Made by a program: the position numbers and the translations under genes | Part shown: positions 1 through 13,221 of the stretch, one piece after another | Layout of the letters: every line of letters begins with the position of its first letter | Position numbering within the stretch: the stretch's first letter is position 1 | Assembly (NCBI RefSeq): GCF_024679245.1 | Contig: NC_090172.1 | Location: 40,226,653-40,290,652 of the forward strand | Reading direction: 5' to 3' | DNA from: Pseudorasbora parva | Taxonomy: Eukaryota; Chordata; Actinopteri; Cypriniformes; Gobionidae | DNA: 64,000 bases | Notes under the pieces: generated by a model | What the model saw: only the letters and a program-made list of their open reading frames with translations | What the model was told of the DNA's origin: nothing | Databases searched by the model: none

Positions 1-2262
1 ACGTTTTTTTGAAACACTAAATTTTTATTAGAGGATGTTATAGGTAGGCCAGGCTTAGTAGTTTACTCACAAGTATGTAGAGTTACATGAAAATGAGGCA
101 TTTTTGGAAAAAAATTGATTGCTATTGAAAGATTATTTATTGAGGCCAGTTGGGTGTTTTCAAACTAGCAGAATATATGGAAGATAGTTGCTATAGTTTG
201 AATACGGTGTAATGCAATACAGGTGGTAGCTCATTCTGAGGGGCATTTTGAGCCCCTCAGAATTTGCTGCCTTTCCATATGGACCGTTTTATCAAGCAAC
301 AAAACATCTGTTCTACTGTAGGGTCCCATGGCCAATGCCTAGCTTCCTACCAAAACTCTGTGGGTTCTAGTCAGGATGTCACGTGGATTGGAGTCTGTTT
401 TTTGAAACCCTCGATTGTTATTTGAGGATGCTGTACGCCAGACTTATTTGTTTACTCACAGGTCTGTATTGCAGTTGCATGAAAGTGAGACCTTTTTGGA
501 AAAAAATTGATTGTTATTGAAAGATTATTTAGTGAGGCCAGTAGGGTGTTTTCAAACTAGCAGAATATGTGGGAGAGATTTGCTATAGTTTGAATACACT
601 GTAATGCAATACAGGTGGTAGCTCATTCTGAGGGGCATTTTGAGCCCCTCAGAATTTGCTGCCTTTCCATATGGACCGTTTTATCAAGCTACAAAACATC
701 TGTTCTACTGTATGGTCCCATGTCCAAAGCCTAGCTTCCTACCAAAACGATGTGGGTTCAAGCCAGGATGTAACTTGAATTTTTAACGTTTTTTTGAAAC
801 ACTAAATTTTTATTAGAGGATGTTTTAGGTAGGCCAGGCTTAGTAGTTTACTCACAAGTATGTAGAGTTACATGAAAATGAGGCATTTTTGGAAAAAAAT
901 TGATTGCTATTGAAAGATTATTTATTGAGGCCAGTTGGGTGTTTTCAAACTAGCAGAATATATGGAAGAGAGTTGCTATAGTTTGAATACGCTGTAATGC
1001 AATACAGGTGGTAGCTCATTCTGAGGGGCATTTTGAGCCCCTCAGAATTTGCTGCCTTTCCATATGGACCGTTTTATCAAGCAACAAAACATCTCTTCTA
1101 CTGTAGGGTCCTATGGCCAATGCCTAGCTTCCTACCAAAACTCTGTGGGTTCTAGCCAGGATATCACGTGGATTGGAGTCTGTTTTTTGAAATCCTCGAT
1201 TGTTATTAGAGGATGCTGTATGCCAGACTTATTTGTTTACTCACAGGTCTGTATTGCAGTTGCATGAAAGTGAGACCTTTTTGGAAAAAAATTGATTGTT
1301 ATTGAAATATTATTTAGTGAGGCCAGTAGGGTGTTTTCAAACTAGCAGAATATGTGGGAGAGAGTTGCTATAGTTTGAATACACTGTATTGCAATATAGT
1401 TGGTAGCTCATTCTGAGGGGCATTATGAGCCTCTCAGAATTTGCTGCCTTTCCATATGGACTGTTTTATCAAGCAACAACACATCTCTTCTACTGTAGGG
1501 TCATATGACCAAAGCCTAGCCTCCCACCGAAACTGTGTGGGTTCTAGCCAGGATGTCACGTGGATTGGAGTCTGTTTTTTGAAACCCTCGATTGTTATTA
1601 GAGGATGCTGTAGGTACGCCATACTTATTTGTTTACTCACAGGTCTGTATTGCAGTTGCATGAAAGTGAGACCTTTTTGGAAAAAAATTGATTGTTATTG
1701 AAAGATTATTTAGTGAGGCCAGTAGGGTGTTTTCAAACTAGCAGAATATGTGGGAGAGATTTGCCATAGTTTGAATACACTGTAATGCAATACAGGTGGT
1801 AGCTCATTCTGAGGGGCATTTTGAGCCCCTCAGAATTTGCTGCCTTTCCATATGGACCGTTTTATCAAGCTACAAAACATCTGTTTTACTGTAGGGTCCC
1901 ATGGCCAAAGCCTAGCTTCCTACCAAAACGATGTCGGTTCTAGCCAGGATGTAACTTGAATTTTTAACGTTTTTTTGAAACACTCAATTTTTATTAGAGG
2001 ATGTTTTAGGTAGGCCAGGCTTAGTAGTTTACTCACAAGTATGTAGAGTTACATGAAAATGAGGCATTTTTGGAAAAAAATTTATTGATTTTGAAAGATT
2101 ATTTATTGAGGCCAGTTGGGTGTTTTCAAACTAGCAGACTATATGGAAGAGAGTTGCTATAGTTTGAATACGCTGTAATGCAATACAGGTGGTAGCTCAT
2201 TCTGAGGGGAATTTTGAGCCCCTCAGATTTTGCTGCCTTTCCATATGGACCGTTTTATCAAG
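1..2262. repeat. Higher-order duplicate of 4329-6590 (offset 4,328 bp)
   Basis: Position 1 matches 4329, and the match runs until 2262/6590, where one copy continues 'aagccagaacac' and the other 'aagcaacaaaac'. Distinctive variants such as 'atgtccaaag', 'gtcggttc', 'cactcaattt' and 'tcatatgacc' are shared. Most of this stretch has a third copy near 18142-20093. The window start truncates the copy, so its true left end is unknown. Confidence 0.85.
233..263. repeat. Exemplar of the conserved monomer hairpin (12-bp stem, 7-nt loop)
   Basis: The left arm attctgaggggc and right arm gcccctcagaat are perfect reverse complements separated by attttga. The structure recurs in nearly every monomer. In one monomer class the right arm reads gcctctcagaat with loop attatga, so a single G-C pair becomes a G.T (G.U in RNA) wobble and the rest of the stem is kept. 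It is the most recognisable fixed landmark of the family. Confidence 0.9.
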
Positions 2263-4328
2263 CCAGAACACGTATGTTCTACTGTAGCTTTCCATGACCA
2301 AAGCCTAGCTTCCCACCGAAACTGTGTGGGTTCTAGCCAGGATGTCACGTGGATTGGAGTCTGTTTTTTGAAACCATCGATTGTTATTAGAGGATGCTGT
2401 ACGCCAGACTTATTTGTTTACTCACAGGTCTGTATTGCAGTTTCATGAAAGTGAGACCTTTTTGGAAAAAAATTGATTGTTATTGAAAGATTATTTAGTG
2501 AGGCCAGTAGGGTGTTTTCAAACTAGCAGAATATGTGGGAGAGATTTGCTATAGTTTGAATACACTGTAATGCAATACAGGTGGTAGCTCATTCTGAGGG
2601 GCATTTTGAGCCCCTAAGAATTTGCTGCCTTTCCATATGGACCGTTTTATCAAGCCACAAAACATCTGTTCTACTGTAGGGTCCCATGGCCAAAGCCTAG
2701 CTTCCTACCAAAACTGTGTGGGTTCTAGCCAGGATGTAACTTCAATTGTCAATGTTTTTTTGAAACACTAAATTTTTATTAGAGGATGTTTTAGGTAGGC
2801 CAGGCTTAGTAGTTTACTCACAAGTATGTAGAGTTACATGAAAGTGAGGCCTTTTTGGAAAAAAATTGATTGCTATTGAAAGATTATTTAGTGAGGCCAG
2901 TAGGGTGTTTTCAAACTAGCAGAATATGTGGGAGAGAGTTGCTATAGTTTGAATTCAGTGTAATGCAATACAGGTGGTAGCTCATTCTGAGGGGCATTTT
3001 GAGCCCCTCAGAATTTGCTGCCTTTCCATATGGACCGTTTTATCAAGCCACAAAACATCTCTTCTACTGTAGGGTCCCATGGCCAATGCCTAGCTTCCTA
3101 CCAAAACTCTGTGGGTTCTAGTCAGGATGTCACGTGGACTGGAGTCTGTTTTTTGAAACCCTCGATTGTTATTAGAGGATGCTGTAGGTACGCCAGACTT
3201 ATTTGTTTACTCACAGGTCTGTTTTGCAGTTGCATGAAAGTGAGACCTTTTTGGAAAAAAATTGATTGTTATTAAAAGATTATTTAGTGAGGCCAGTAGA
3301 GTGTTTTCAAACTAGCAGAATATGTGGGAGAGATGTGCTATAGTTTGAATACACTGTAATGCAATACAGATGGTAGCTCATTCTGAGGGGCATTTTGAGC
3401 CCCTCAGAATTTGCTGCCTTTCCATATGGACCGTTTTATCAAGTCACAAAACATCTGTTCTACTGTAGGGTCCCGTGGACAAAGCCTAGCTACCTACAAA
3501 AACTGTGTGGGTTCTAGCCAGGATGTAACTTGAATTGTTAATGTGTTTTTGAAACACTAAATTTTTATTAGAGAATGCTTTAGGTAAGCCAGGCTTAGTA
3601 GTTTACTCACAAGTCTGTAGTAGAGTTACATGAAAGTGAGACCTTTTTGGAAAAAAATTGATTGTTATTGGGAGATTATTTATTGAGGCCAGTTGGGTGT
3701 TTTCAAACTAGCAGAATATATGGAAGAGAGTTGCTATAGTTTGAATACGCTGTAATGCAATACAGGTGGTAGCTCATTCTGAGGGGCATTTTGAGCCCCT
3801 CAGAATTTGCTGCCTTTCCATATGGACCGTTTTATCAAGCAACAAAACATCTGTTCTACTGTAGGGTCCCATGGCCAATGCCTAGCTTCCTACCAAAACT
3901 CTGTGGGTTCTAGCCAGGATATCACGTGGATTGGAGTCTGTTTTTTGAAACCCTCGATTGTTATTTGAGGATGCTGTACGCCAGACTTATTTGTTTACTC
4001 ACAGGTCTGTATTGCAGTTGCATGAAAGTGAGACCTTTTTGGAAAAAAATTGATTGTTATTGAAAGATTATTTAGTGAGGCCAGTAGGGTGTTTTCAAAC
4101 AAGCAGACTATGTGGGAGAGATTTGCTATAGTTTGAATACACTGTAATGCAATACAGATGGTAGCTCATTCTGAGGGGCATTTTGAGCCCCTCAGAATTT
4201 GCTGCATTTCCATCTGGACCGTTTTATCAAGCTACAAAATATCTGTTCTACTGTATGGTCCCATGGCCAAAGCCTAGCTTCCTACCAAAACGATGTGGGT
4301 TCTAGCCAGGATGTAACTTGAATTTTTA

Positions 4329-6590
4329 ACGTTTTTTTGAAACACTAAATTTTTATTAGAGGATGTTATAGGTAGGCCAGGCTTAGTAGTTTACTCACAA
4401 GTATGTAGAGTTACATGAAAATGAGGCATTTTTGGAAAAAAATTGATTGCTATTGAAAGATTATTTATTGAGGCCAGTTGGGTGTTTTCAAACTAGCAGA
4501 ATATATGGAAGATAGTTGCTATAGTTTGAATACGGTGTAATGCAATACAGGTGGTAGCTCATTCTGAGGGGCATTTTGAGCCCCTCAGAATTTGCTGCCT
4601 TTCCATATGGACCGTTTTATCAAGCAACAAAACATCTGTTCTACTGTAGGGTCCCATGGCCAATGCCTAGCTTCCTACCAAAACTCTGTGGGTTCTAGTC
4701 AGGATGTCACGTGGATTGGAGTCTGTTTTTTGAAACCCTCGATTGTTATTTGAGGATGCTGTACGCCAGACTTATTTGTTTACTCACAGGTCTGTATTGC
4801 AGTTGCATGAAAGTGAGACCTTTTTGGAAAAAAATTGATTGTTATTGAAAGATTATTTAGTGAGGCCAGTAGGGTGTTTTCAAACTAGCAGAATATGTGG
4901 GAGAGATTTGCTATAGTTTGAATACACTGTAATGCAATACAGGTGGTAGCTCATTCTGAGGGGCATTTTGAGCCCCTCAGAATTTGCTGCCTTTCCATAT
5001 GGACCGTTTTATCAAGCTACAAAACATCTGTTCTACTGTATGGTCCCATGTCCAAAGCCTAGCTTCCTACCAAAACGATGTGGGTTCAAGCCAGGATGTA
5101 ACTTGAATTTTTAACGTTTTTTTGAAACACTAAATTTTTATTAGAGGATGTTTTAGGTAGGCCAGGCTTAGTAGTTTACTCACAAGTATGTAGAGTTACA
5201 TGAAAATGAGGCATTTTTGGAAAAAAATTGATTGCTATTGAAAGATTATTTATTGAGGCCAGTTGGGTGTTTTCAAACTAGCAGAATATATGGAAGAGAG
5301 TTGCTATAGTTTGAATACGCTGTAATGCAATACAGGTGGTAGCTCATTCTGAGGGGCATTTTGAGCCCCTCAGAATTTGCTGCCTTTCCATATGGACCGT
5401 TTTATCAAGCAACAAAACATCTCTTCTACTGTAGGGTCCTATGGCCAATGCCTAGCTTCCTACCAAAACTCTGTGGGTTCTAGCCAGGATATCACGTGGA
5501 TTGGAGTCTGTTTTTTGAAATCCTCGATTGTTATTAGAGGATGCTGTATGCCAGACTTATTTGTTTACTCACAGGTCTGTATTGCAGTTGCATGAAAGTG
5601 AGACCTTTTTGGAAAAAAATTGATTGTTATTGAAATATTATTTAGTGAGGCCAGTAGGGTGTTTTCAAACTAGCAGAATATGTGGGAGAGAGTTGCTATA
5701 GTTTGAATACACTGTATTGCAATATAGTTGGTAGCTCATTCTGAGGGGCATTATGAGCCTCTCAGAATTTGCTGCCTTTCCATATGGACTGTTTTATCAA
5801 GCAACAACACATCTCTTCTACTGTAGGGTCATATGACCAAAGCCTAGCCTCCCACCGAAACTGTGTGGGTTCTAGCCAGGATGTCACGTGGATTGGAGTC
5901 TGTTTTTTGAAACCCTCGATTGTTATTAGAGGATGCTGTAGGTACGCCATACTTATTTGTTTACTCACAGGTCTGTATTGCAGTTGCATGAAAGTGAGAC
6001 CTTTTTGGAAAAAAATTGATTGTTATTGAAAGATTATTTAGTGAGGCCAGTAGGGTGTTTTCAAACTAGCAGAATATGTGGGAGAGATTTGCCATAGTTT
6101 GAATACACTGTAATGCAATACAGGTGGTAGCTCATTCTGAGGGGCATTTTGAGCCCCTCAGAATTTGCTGCCTTTCCATATGGACCGTTTTATCAAGCTA
6201 CAAAACATCTGTTTTACTGTAGGGTCCCATGGCCAAAGCCTAGCTTCCTACCAAAACGATGTCGGTTCTAGCCAGGATGTAACTTGAATTTTTAACGTTT
6301 TTTTGAAACACTCAATTTTTATTAGAGGATGTTTTAGGTAGGCCAGGCTTAGTAGTTTACTCACAAGTATGTAGAGTTACATGAAAATGAGGCATTTTTG
6401 GAAAAAAATTTATTGATTTTGAAAGATTATTTATTGAGGCCAGTTGGGTGTTTTCAAACTAGCAGACTATATGGAAGAGAGTTGCTATAGTTTGAATACG
6501 CTGTAATGCAATACAGGTGGTAGCTCATTCTGAGGGGAATTTTGAGCCCCTCAGATTTTGCTGCCTTTCCATATGGACCGTTTTATCAAG
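4329..6590. repeat. Second copy of the 1-2262 segment
   Basis: Near-identical to 1-2262 at an offset of 4,328 bp. From 4639 onward it is also part of the 13.5-kb duplicated block, so most of this stretch exists three times in the window. Confidence 0.85.
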
Positions 6591-7968
6591 CAACAAAACA
6601 TCTCTTCTACTGTAGGGTCCCATGGCCAATGCCTAGCTTCCTAACAAAACTCTGTGGGTTCTAGTCAGGATGTTACGTGGATTGGAGTCTGTTTTTTGAA
6701 ACCCTCGATTGTTATTTGAGGATGCTGTACGCCAGACTTATTTGTTTACTCACAGGTCTGTATTGCAGTTGCATGAAAGTGAGACCTTTTTGGAAAAAAA
6801 TTGATTGTTATTGAAAGATTATTTAGTGAGGCCAGTAGGGTGTTTTCAAACTAGCAGAATATGTGGGAGAGATTTGCTATAGTTTGAATACACTGTAATG
6901 CAATACAGGTGGTAGCTCATTCTGAGGGGCATTTTGAGCCCCTCAGAATTTGCTGCCTTTCCATATGGACCGTTTTATCAAGCTACAAAACATCTGTTCT
7001 ACTGTAGGGTCCTATGGCCAAAGCCTAGCTTCCTACCAAAACGATGTGGGTTCTAGCCAGGATGTAACTTGAATTTTTAACGTTTTTTTGAAACACTAAA
7101 TTTTTATTAGAGGATGGTTTAGGTAGGCCAGGCTTAGTAGTTTACTCACAAGTATGTAGAGTTACATGAAAATGAGGCATTTTTGGAAAAAAATTTATTG
7201 ATTTTGAAAGATTATTTATTGAGGCCAGTTGGGTGTTTTCAAACTAGCAGACTATATGGAAGAGAGTTGCTATAGTTTGAATACGCTGTAATGCAATACA
7301 GGTGGTAGCTCATTCTGAGGGGAATTTTGAGCCCCTCAGATTTTGCTGCCTTTCCATATGGACCGTTTTATCAAGCAACAAAACATCTGTTCTACTGTAG
7401 GGTCCCATGGCCAATGCCTAGCTTCCTAACAAAACTCTGTGGCTTCTAGTCAGGATGTCACGTGGATTGGAGTCTGTTTTTTGAAACCCTCGATTGTTAT
7501 TTGAGGATGCTGTACGCCAGACTTATTTGTTTACTCACAGGTCTGTATTGCAGTTGCATGAAAGTGAGACCTTTTTGGAAAAAAATTGATTGTTATTGAA
7601 AGATTATTTAGTGAGGCCAGTAGGGTGTTTTCAAACTAGCAGAATATGTGGGAGAGATTTGCTATAGTTTGAATACACTGTAATGCAATACAGGTGGTAG
7701 CTCATTCTGAGGGGCATTTTGAGCCCCTCAGAATTTGCTGCCTTTCCATATGGACCGTTTTATCAAGCTACAAAACATCTGTTCTACTGTAGGGTCCTAT
7801 GGCCAAAGCCTAGCTTCCTACCAAAACGATGTGGGTTCTAGCCAGGATGTAACTTGAATTTTTAACGTTTTTTGAAACACTAAATTTTTATTAGAGGATG
7901 GTTTAGGTAGGCCAGGCTTAGTAGTTTACTCACAAGTATGTAGAGTTACATGAAAATGAGGCATTTTT
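6335..7968. repeat. Tandem pair of a ~785-bp satellite dimer
   Basis: Two consecutive monomer dimers share rare variants: 'tttattgattttgaaag', 'agcagactatatgg', 'gaggggaatttt...cagattttg' and 'gtcctatggcc'. Their offset is ~785 bp, with a few substitutions between units. The same pair recurs in the second 13.5-kb copy near 19838-21472. Confidence 0.6.
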
Positions 7969-10900
7969 GGAAAAAATTTTATTGCTATTGAATGATTATT
8001 TATTGAGGCCAGTTGGGTGTTTTCAAACTAGCAGAATATATGGAAGAGAGTTGCTATAGTTTGAATACGCTGTAATGCAATACAGGTGGTAGCTCATTCT
8101 GAGGGGCATTTTGAGCCCCTCAGAATTTGCTGCCTTTCCATATGGACCGTTTTATCAAGCAACAACACATCTCTTCCACTGTAGGGTCATATGACCAAAG
8201 CCTAGCTTCCCACCGAAACTGTGTGGGTTCTAGTCAGGATGTCACGTGGATTGGAGTCTGTTTTTTTGAAACCCTCGATTGTTATTAGAGGATGCTGTAG
8301 GTACGCCAGACTTATTTGTTTACACACAGGTCTGTTTTGCAGTTGCATGAAAGTGAGACCTTTTTGGAAAAAAAATGATTGTTATTAAAAGATTATTTAG
8401 TGAGGCCAGTAGAGTGTATTCAAACTAGCAGAATATGTGGGAGAGATGTGCTATAGTTTGAATACACTGTAATGCAATACAGTGGGTAGCTCATTCTGAG
8501 GGGCATTTTGAGCCCCTCAGAATTTGCTGCCTTTCCATATGGACCTCTTTATTAAGCTACAATACATCTGTTCTACTGTAGGGTCCCATGGCCAAAGCCT
8601 AGCTTCCTACCAAAACGATGTGGGTTCTAGCCAGGATGTAACTTGAATTTTTAACGTTTTTTTGAAACACTAAATTTTTTATTAGAGGATGTTTTAGGTA
8701 GGCCAGGCTTAGTAGTTTACTCACAAGTATGTAGAGTTACATGAAAATGAGGCATTTTTGGAAAAAAATTGATTGCTATTGAAAGATTATTTATTGAGGC
8801 CAGTTGGGTGTTTTCAAACTAGCAGAATATGTGGGAGAGAGTTGCTATAGTTTGAATACACTGTATTGCAATATAGGTGGTAGCTTATTCTGAGGGGCAT
8901 TATGAGCCTCTCAGAATTTGCTTCCTTTCCTTATGGACTGTTTTTTCAAGCCAGAACACGTCTGTTCTACTGTAGCTTTCCATGACCAAAGCCTAGCTTC
9001 CCACCGAAACTGTGTGGGTTCTAGCCAGGATGTCACGTGGATTGGAGTCTGTTTTTTGAAACCCTCGATTGTTATTAGAGGATGCTGTACGCCAGACTTA
9101 TTTGTTTACTCACAGGTCTGTATTGCAGTTGCATGAAAGTGAGACCTTTTTGGAAAAAAATTGATTGTTATTGAAAGATTATTTAGTGAGGCCAGTAGGG
9201 TGTTTTCAAACTAGCAGAATATATGGAAGAGAGTTGCTATAGTTTGAATACGCTGTAATGCAATACAGGTGGTAGCTCATTCTGAGGGGGATTTTGAGCC
9301 CCTCAGAATTTGCTGCCTTTCCATATGGACCGTTTTATCAAGCAACAAAACATCTCTTCTACTGTAGGGTCCCATGGCCAATGCCTAGCTTCCTACCAAA
9401 ACTCTGTGGGTTCTAGCCAGGATATCACGTGGATTGGAGTCTGTTTTTTGAAACCCTCGATTGTTATTAGAGGATGCTGTAGGTACGCCAGACTTATTTG
9501 TTTACTCACAGGTCTGTTTTGCAGTTGCATGAAAGTGAGACCTTTTTGGAAAAAAATTCATTGTTATTGAAAGATTATTTAGTGAGGCCAGTAGGGTGTT
9601 TTTTGAAACTAGCAGAATTTGTGGGAGAGAGTTGCTATAGTTTGAATACACTGTAATGCAATACAGGTGGTAGCTCATTCTGAGGGGCATTTTGAGCCCC
9701 TCAGAATTTGCTGCCTTTCCATATGGACCGTTTTATCAAGCCACAAAACATCTGTTCTACTGTAGGGTCCCATGGCCAAAGCCTAGCTTCCTACCAAAAC
9801 TGTGTGGGTTCTAGCCAGGATGTAACTTGAATTGTCAATGTTTTTTTGAAACACTAAATTTTTATTAGAGGATGCTTTAGGTAAGCCAGGCTTAGTAGTT
9901 TACTCACAAGTATGTAGAGTTACATGAAAGTGAGACCTTTTTGGAAAAAAATTGATTGTTATTGGGAGATTATTTATTGAGGCCAGTTGGGTGTTTTCAA
10001 ACTAGCAGAATATATGGAAGAGAGTTGCTATAGTTTGAATACGCTGTAATGCAATACAGGTGGTAGCTCATTCTGAGGGGCATTTTGAGCCCCTCAGAAT
10101 TTGCTGCCTTTCCATATGGACCGTTTTATCAAGCAACAAAACATCTGTTCTACTGTAGGGTCCCATGGCCAATGCCTAGCTTCCTACCAAAACTCTGTGG
10201 GTTCTAGCCAGGATTTCACGTGGATTGGAGTCTGTTTTTTGAAACCCTCGATTGTTATTTGAGGATGCTGTACGCCAGACTTATTTGTTTACTCACAGGT
10301 CTGTATTGCAGTTGCATGAAAGTGAGACCTTTTTGGAAAAAAATTGATTGTTATTGAAAGATTATTTAGTGAGGCCAGTAGGGTGTTTTCAAACAAGCAG
10401 ACTATGTGGGAGAGATTTGCTATAGTTTGAATACACTGTAATGCAATACAGATGGTAGCTCATTCTGAGGGGCATTTTGAGCCCCTCAGAATTTGCTGCC
10501 TTTCCATCTGGACCGTTTTATCAAGCTACAAAACATCTGTTCTACTGTATGGTCCCATGGCCAAAGCCTAGCTTCCTACCAAAACGATGTGGGTTCTAGC
10601 CAGGATGTAATTTGAATTTTTAACGGTTTTTTGAAACACTAAATTTTTATTAGAGGACGTTTTAGGTAGGCCAGGCTTAGTAGTTTACTCACAAGAATGT
10701 AGAGTTACATGAAAGTGAGGCCTTTTTGGAAAAAAATTGATTGCTATTGAAAGATTATTTATTGAGGCCAGTTGGGTGTTTTCAAACTAGCAGAATATAT
10801 GGAAGATAGTTGCTATAGTTTGAATACGGTGTAATGCAATACAGGTGGTAGCTCATTCTGAGGGGCATTTTGAGCCCCTCAGAATTTGCTGCCTTTCCAT

Positions 10901-11648
10901 ATGGACCGTTTTATCAAGCAACAAAACATCTCTTCTACTGTAGGGTCCCATGGCCAATACCTAGCTTCCTACCAAAACTCTGTGGGTTCTAGTCAGGATG
11001 TCACGTGGACTGGAGTCTGTTTTTTGAAACCCTCGATTGTTATTAGAGGATGCTGTAGGTACGCCAGACTTATTTGTTTACTCACAGGTCTGTTTTGCAG
11101 TTGCATGAAAGTGAGACCTTTTTGGAAAAAAATTGATTGTTATTGAAAGATTATTTAGTGTGGCCAGTAGAGTGTTTTCAAACTAGCAGAATATGTGGGA
11201 GAGATGTGCTATAGTTTGAATACACTGTAATGCAATACAGATGGTAGCTCATTCTGAGGGGCATTTTGAGCCCCTCAGAATTTGCTGCCTTTCCATATGG
11301 ACCGTTTTATCAAGCAACAAAACATCTCTTCTACTGTAGGGACCCATGGCCAATGCCTAGCTTCCTACCAAAACTCTGTGGGTTCTAGTCAGGATGTCAC
11401 GTGGATTGGAGTCTGTTTTTTTGAAACCCTCGATTGTTATTAGAGGATGCTGTAGGTACGCCAGACTTATTTGTTTACTCACAAGTCTGTTTTGCAGTTG
11501 CATGAAAGTGAGACCTTTTTGGAAAAAAATTGATTGTTATTAAAAGATTATTTAGTGAGGCCAGTAGAGTGTTTTCAAACTAGCAGAATATGTGGGAGAG
11601 ATGTGCTATAGTTTGAATACACTGTAATCAATACAGTGGGTAGCTCAT

Positions 11649-11800
11649 TCTGAGGGGCATTTTGAGCCCCTCAGAATTTGCTGCCTTTCCATATGGACCG
11701 TTTTATCAAGTCACAAAACATCTGTTCTACTGTAGGGTCCCATGGCCAAAGCCTAGCTTCCCACAAAAACTGAGCCTCTCAGAATTTGCTTCCTTTCCTT
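11649..11800. repeat. Truncated monomer / recombination junction in the array
   Basis: The sequence passes from 'cccacaaaaactg' directly into 'agcctctcagaatttg' at about 11773. The next hairpin right arm therefore comes only ~125 bp after the previous hairpin instead of ~392 bp, and its left arm is missing. This is an internal deletion of roughly 270 bp joining two monomer classes. The identical junction at about 25276 shows it predates the 13.5-kb duplication. Confidence 0.8.
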
Positions 11801-12387
11801 ATGGACTGTTTTTTCAAGCCAGAACACGTCTGTTCTACTGTAGCTTTCCTTGACCAAAGCCTAGCTTCCCACCGAAACTGTGTGGGTTCTAGCCAGGATG
11901 TAACGTGGATTGGAGTTTTTTGAAACCATCGATTGTTATTAGAGGATGCTGTAGGCCAGACTTATTTGTTTACTCACAGGTCTGTATTGCAGTTTCATGA
12001 AAGTGAGACCTTTTTGGAAAAAAATTGATTGTTATTGAAAGATTATTTATTGAGGCCAGTTGGGTGTTTTCAAACTAGCAGAATATATGGAAGAGAGTTG
12101 CTATAGTTTGAATACGCTGTAATGCAATACAGGTGGTAGCTCATTCTGAGGGGCATTTTGAGCCCCTCAGAATTTGCTGCCTTTCCATATGGACCGTTTT
12201 ATCAAGCAACAACACATCTCTTCTACTGTAGGGTCATATGACCAAAGCCTAGCTTCCCACAGAAACTGTGTGGGTTCTAGCCAGGATGTCACGTGGATTG
12301 GAGTCTGTTTTTTTTAAACCCTCGATTGTTATTAGAGGATGCTGTAGGTACGCCATACTTATTTGTTTACTCACAGGTCTGTATTGC

Positions 12388-13221
12388 AGTTGCATGAAAG
12401 TGAGACCTTTTTGGAAAAAAATTGATTGTTTTTAAAAGATTATTTAGTGAGGCCAGTAGAGTGTTTTCAAACAAGCAGACTATGTGGGAGAGATTTGCTA
12501 TAGTTTGAATACACTGTAATGCAATACAGGTGGTAGCTCATTCTGAGGGGCATTTTGAGCCCCTCAGAATTTGCTGCCTTTCCATCTGGACCGTTTTATC
12601 AAGCTACAAAACATCTGTTCTACTGTATGGTCCCATGGCCAAAGCCTAGCTTCCTACCAAAACGATGTGGGTTCTAGCCAGGATGTAACTTGAATTTTTA
12701 ACGTTTTTTTGAAACACTAAATTTTTATTAGAGGATGTTATAGGTAGGCCAGGCTTAGTAGTTTACTCACAAGTATGTAGAGTTACATGAAAATGAGGCA
12801 TTTTTGGAAAAAAATTGATTGCTATTGAAAGATTATTTATTGAGGCCAGTTGGGTGTTTTCAAACTAGCAGAATATATGGAAGAGAGTTGCTATAGTTTG
12901 AATACGCTGTAAAGCAATACAGGTGGTAGCTCATTCTGAGGGGAATTTTGAGCCCCTCAGAATTTGCTGCCTTTCCATATGGACCGTTTTATCAAGCAAC
13001 AAAACATCTGTTCTACTGTAGGGTCCCATGGCCAATGCCTAGCTTCCTACCAAAACTCTGCGGGTTCTAGTCAGGATGTCACGTGGATTGGAGTCTGTTT
13101 TTTTGAAACCCTCGGTTGTTATTAGAGGATGCTGTAGGTACGCCAGACTTATTTGTTTACTCACAGGTCTGTTTTGCAGTTGCATGAAAGTGAGACCTTT
13201 TTGGAAAAAAATTGATTGTTA
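12388..13221. repeat. Intermediate-scale duplicate of 15151-15984 (offset ~2,763 bp)
   Basis: Both copies carry 'gtttttaaaag', 'aaacaagcagac', 'ccatctggacc', 'gtaaagcaatac', 'ctctgcgggttc' and 'cctcggttg', a combination not seen elsewhere except in the 13.5-kb copy. The match ends where 'ttattgaaag' and 'ttattaaaag' diverge. Confidence 0.7.
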
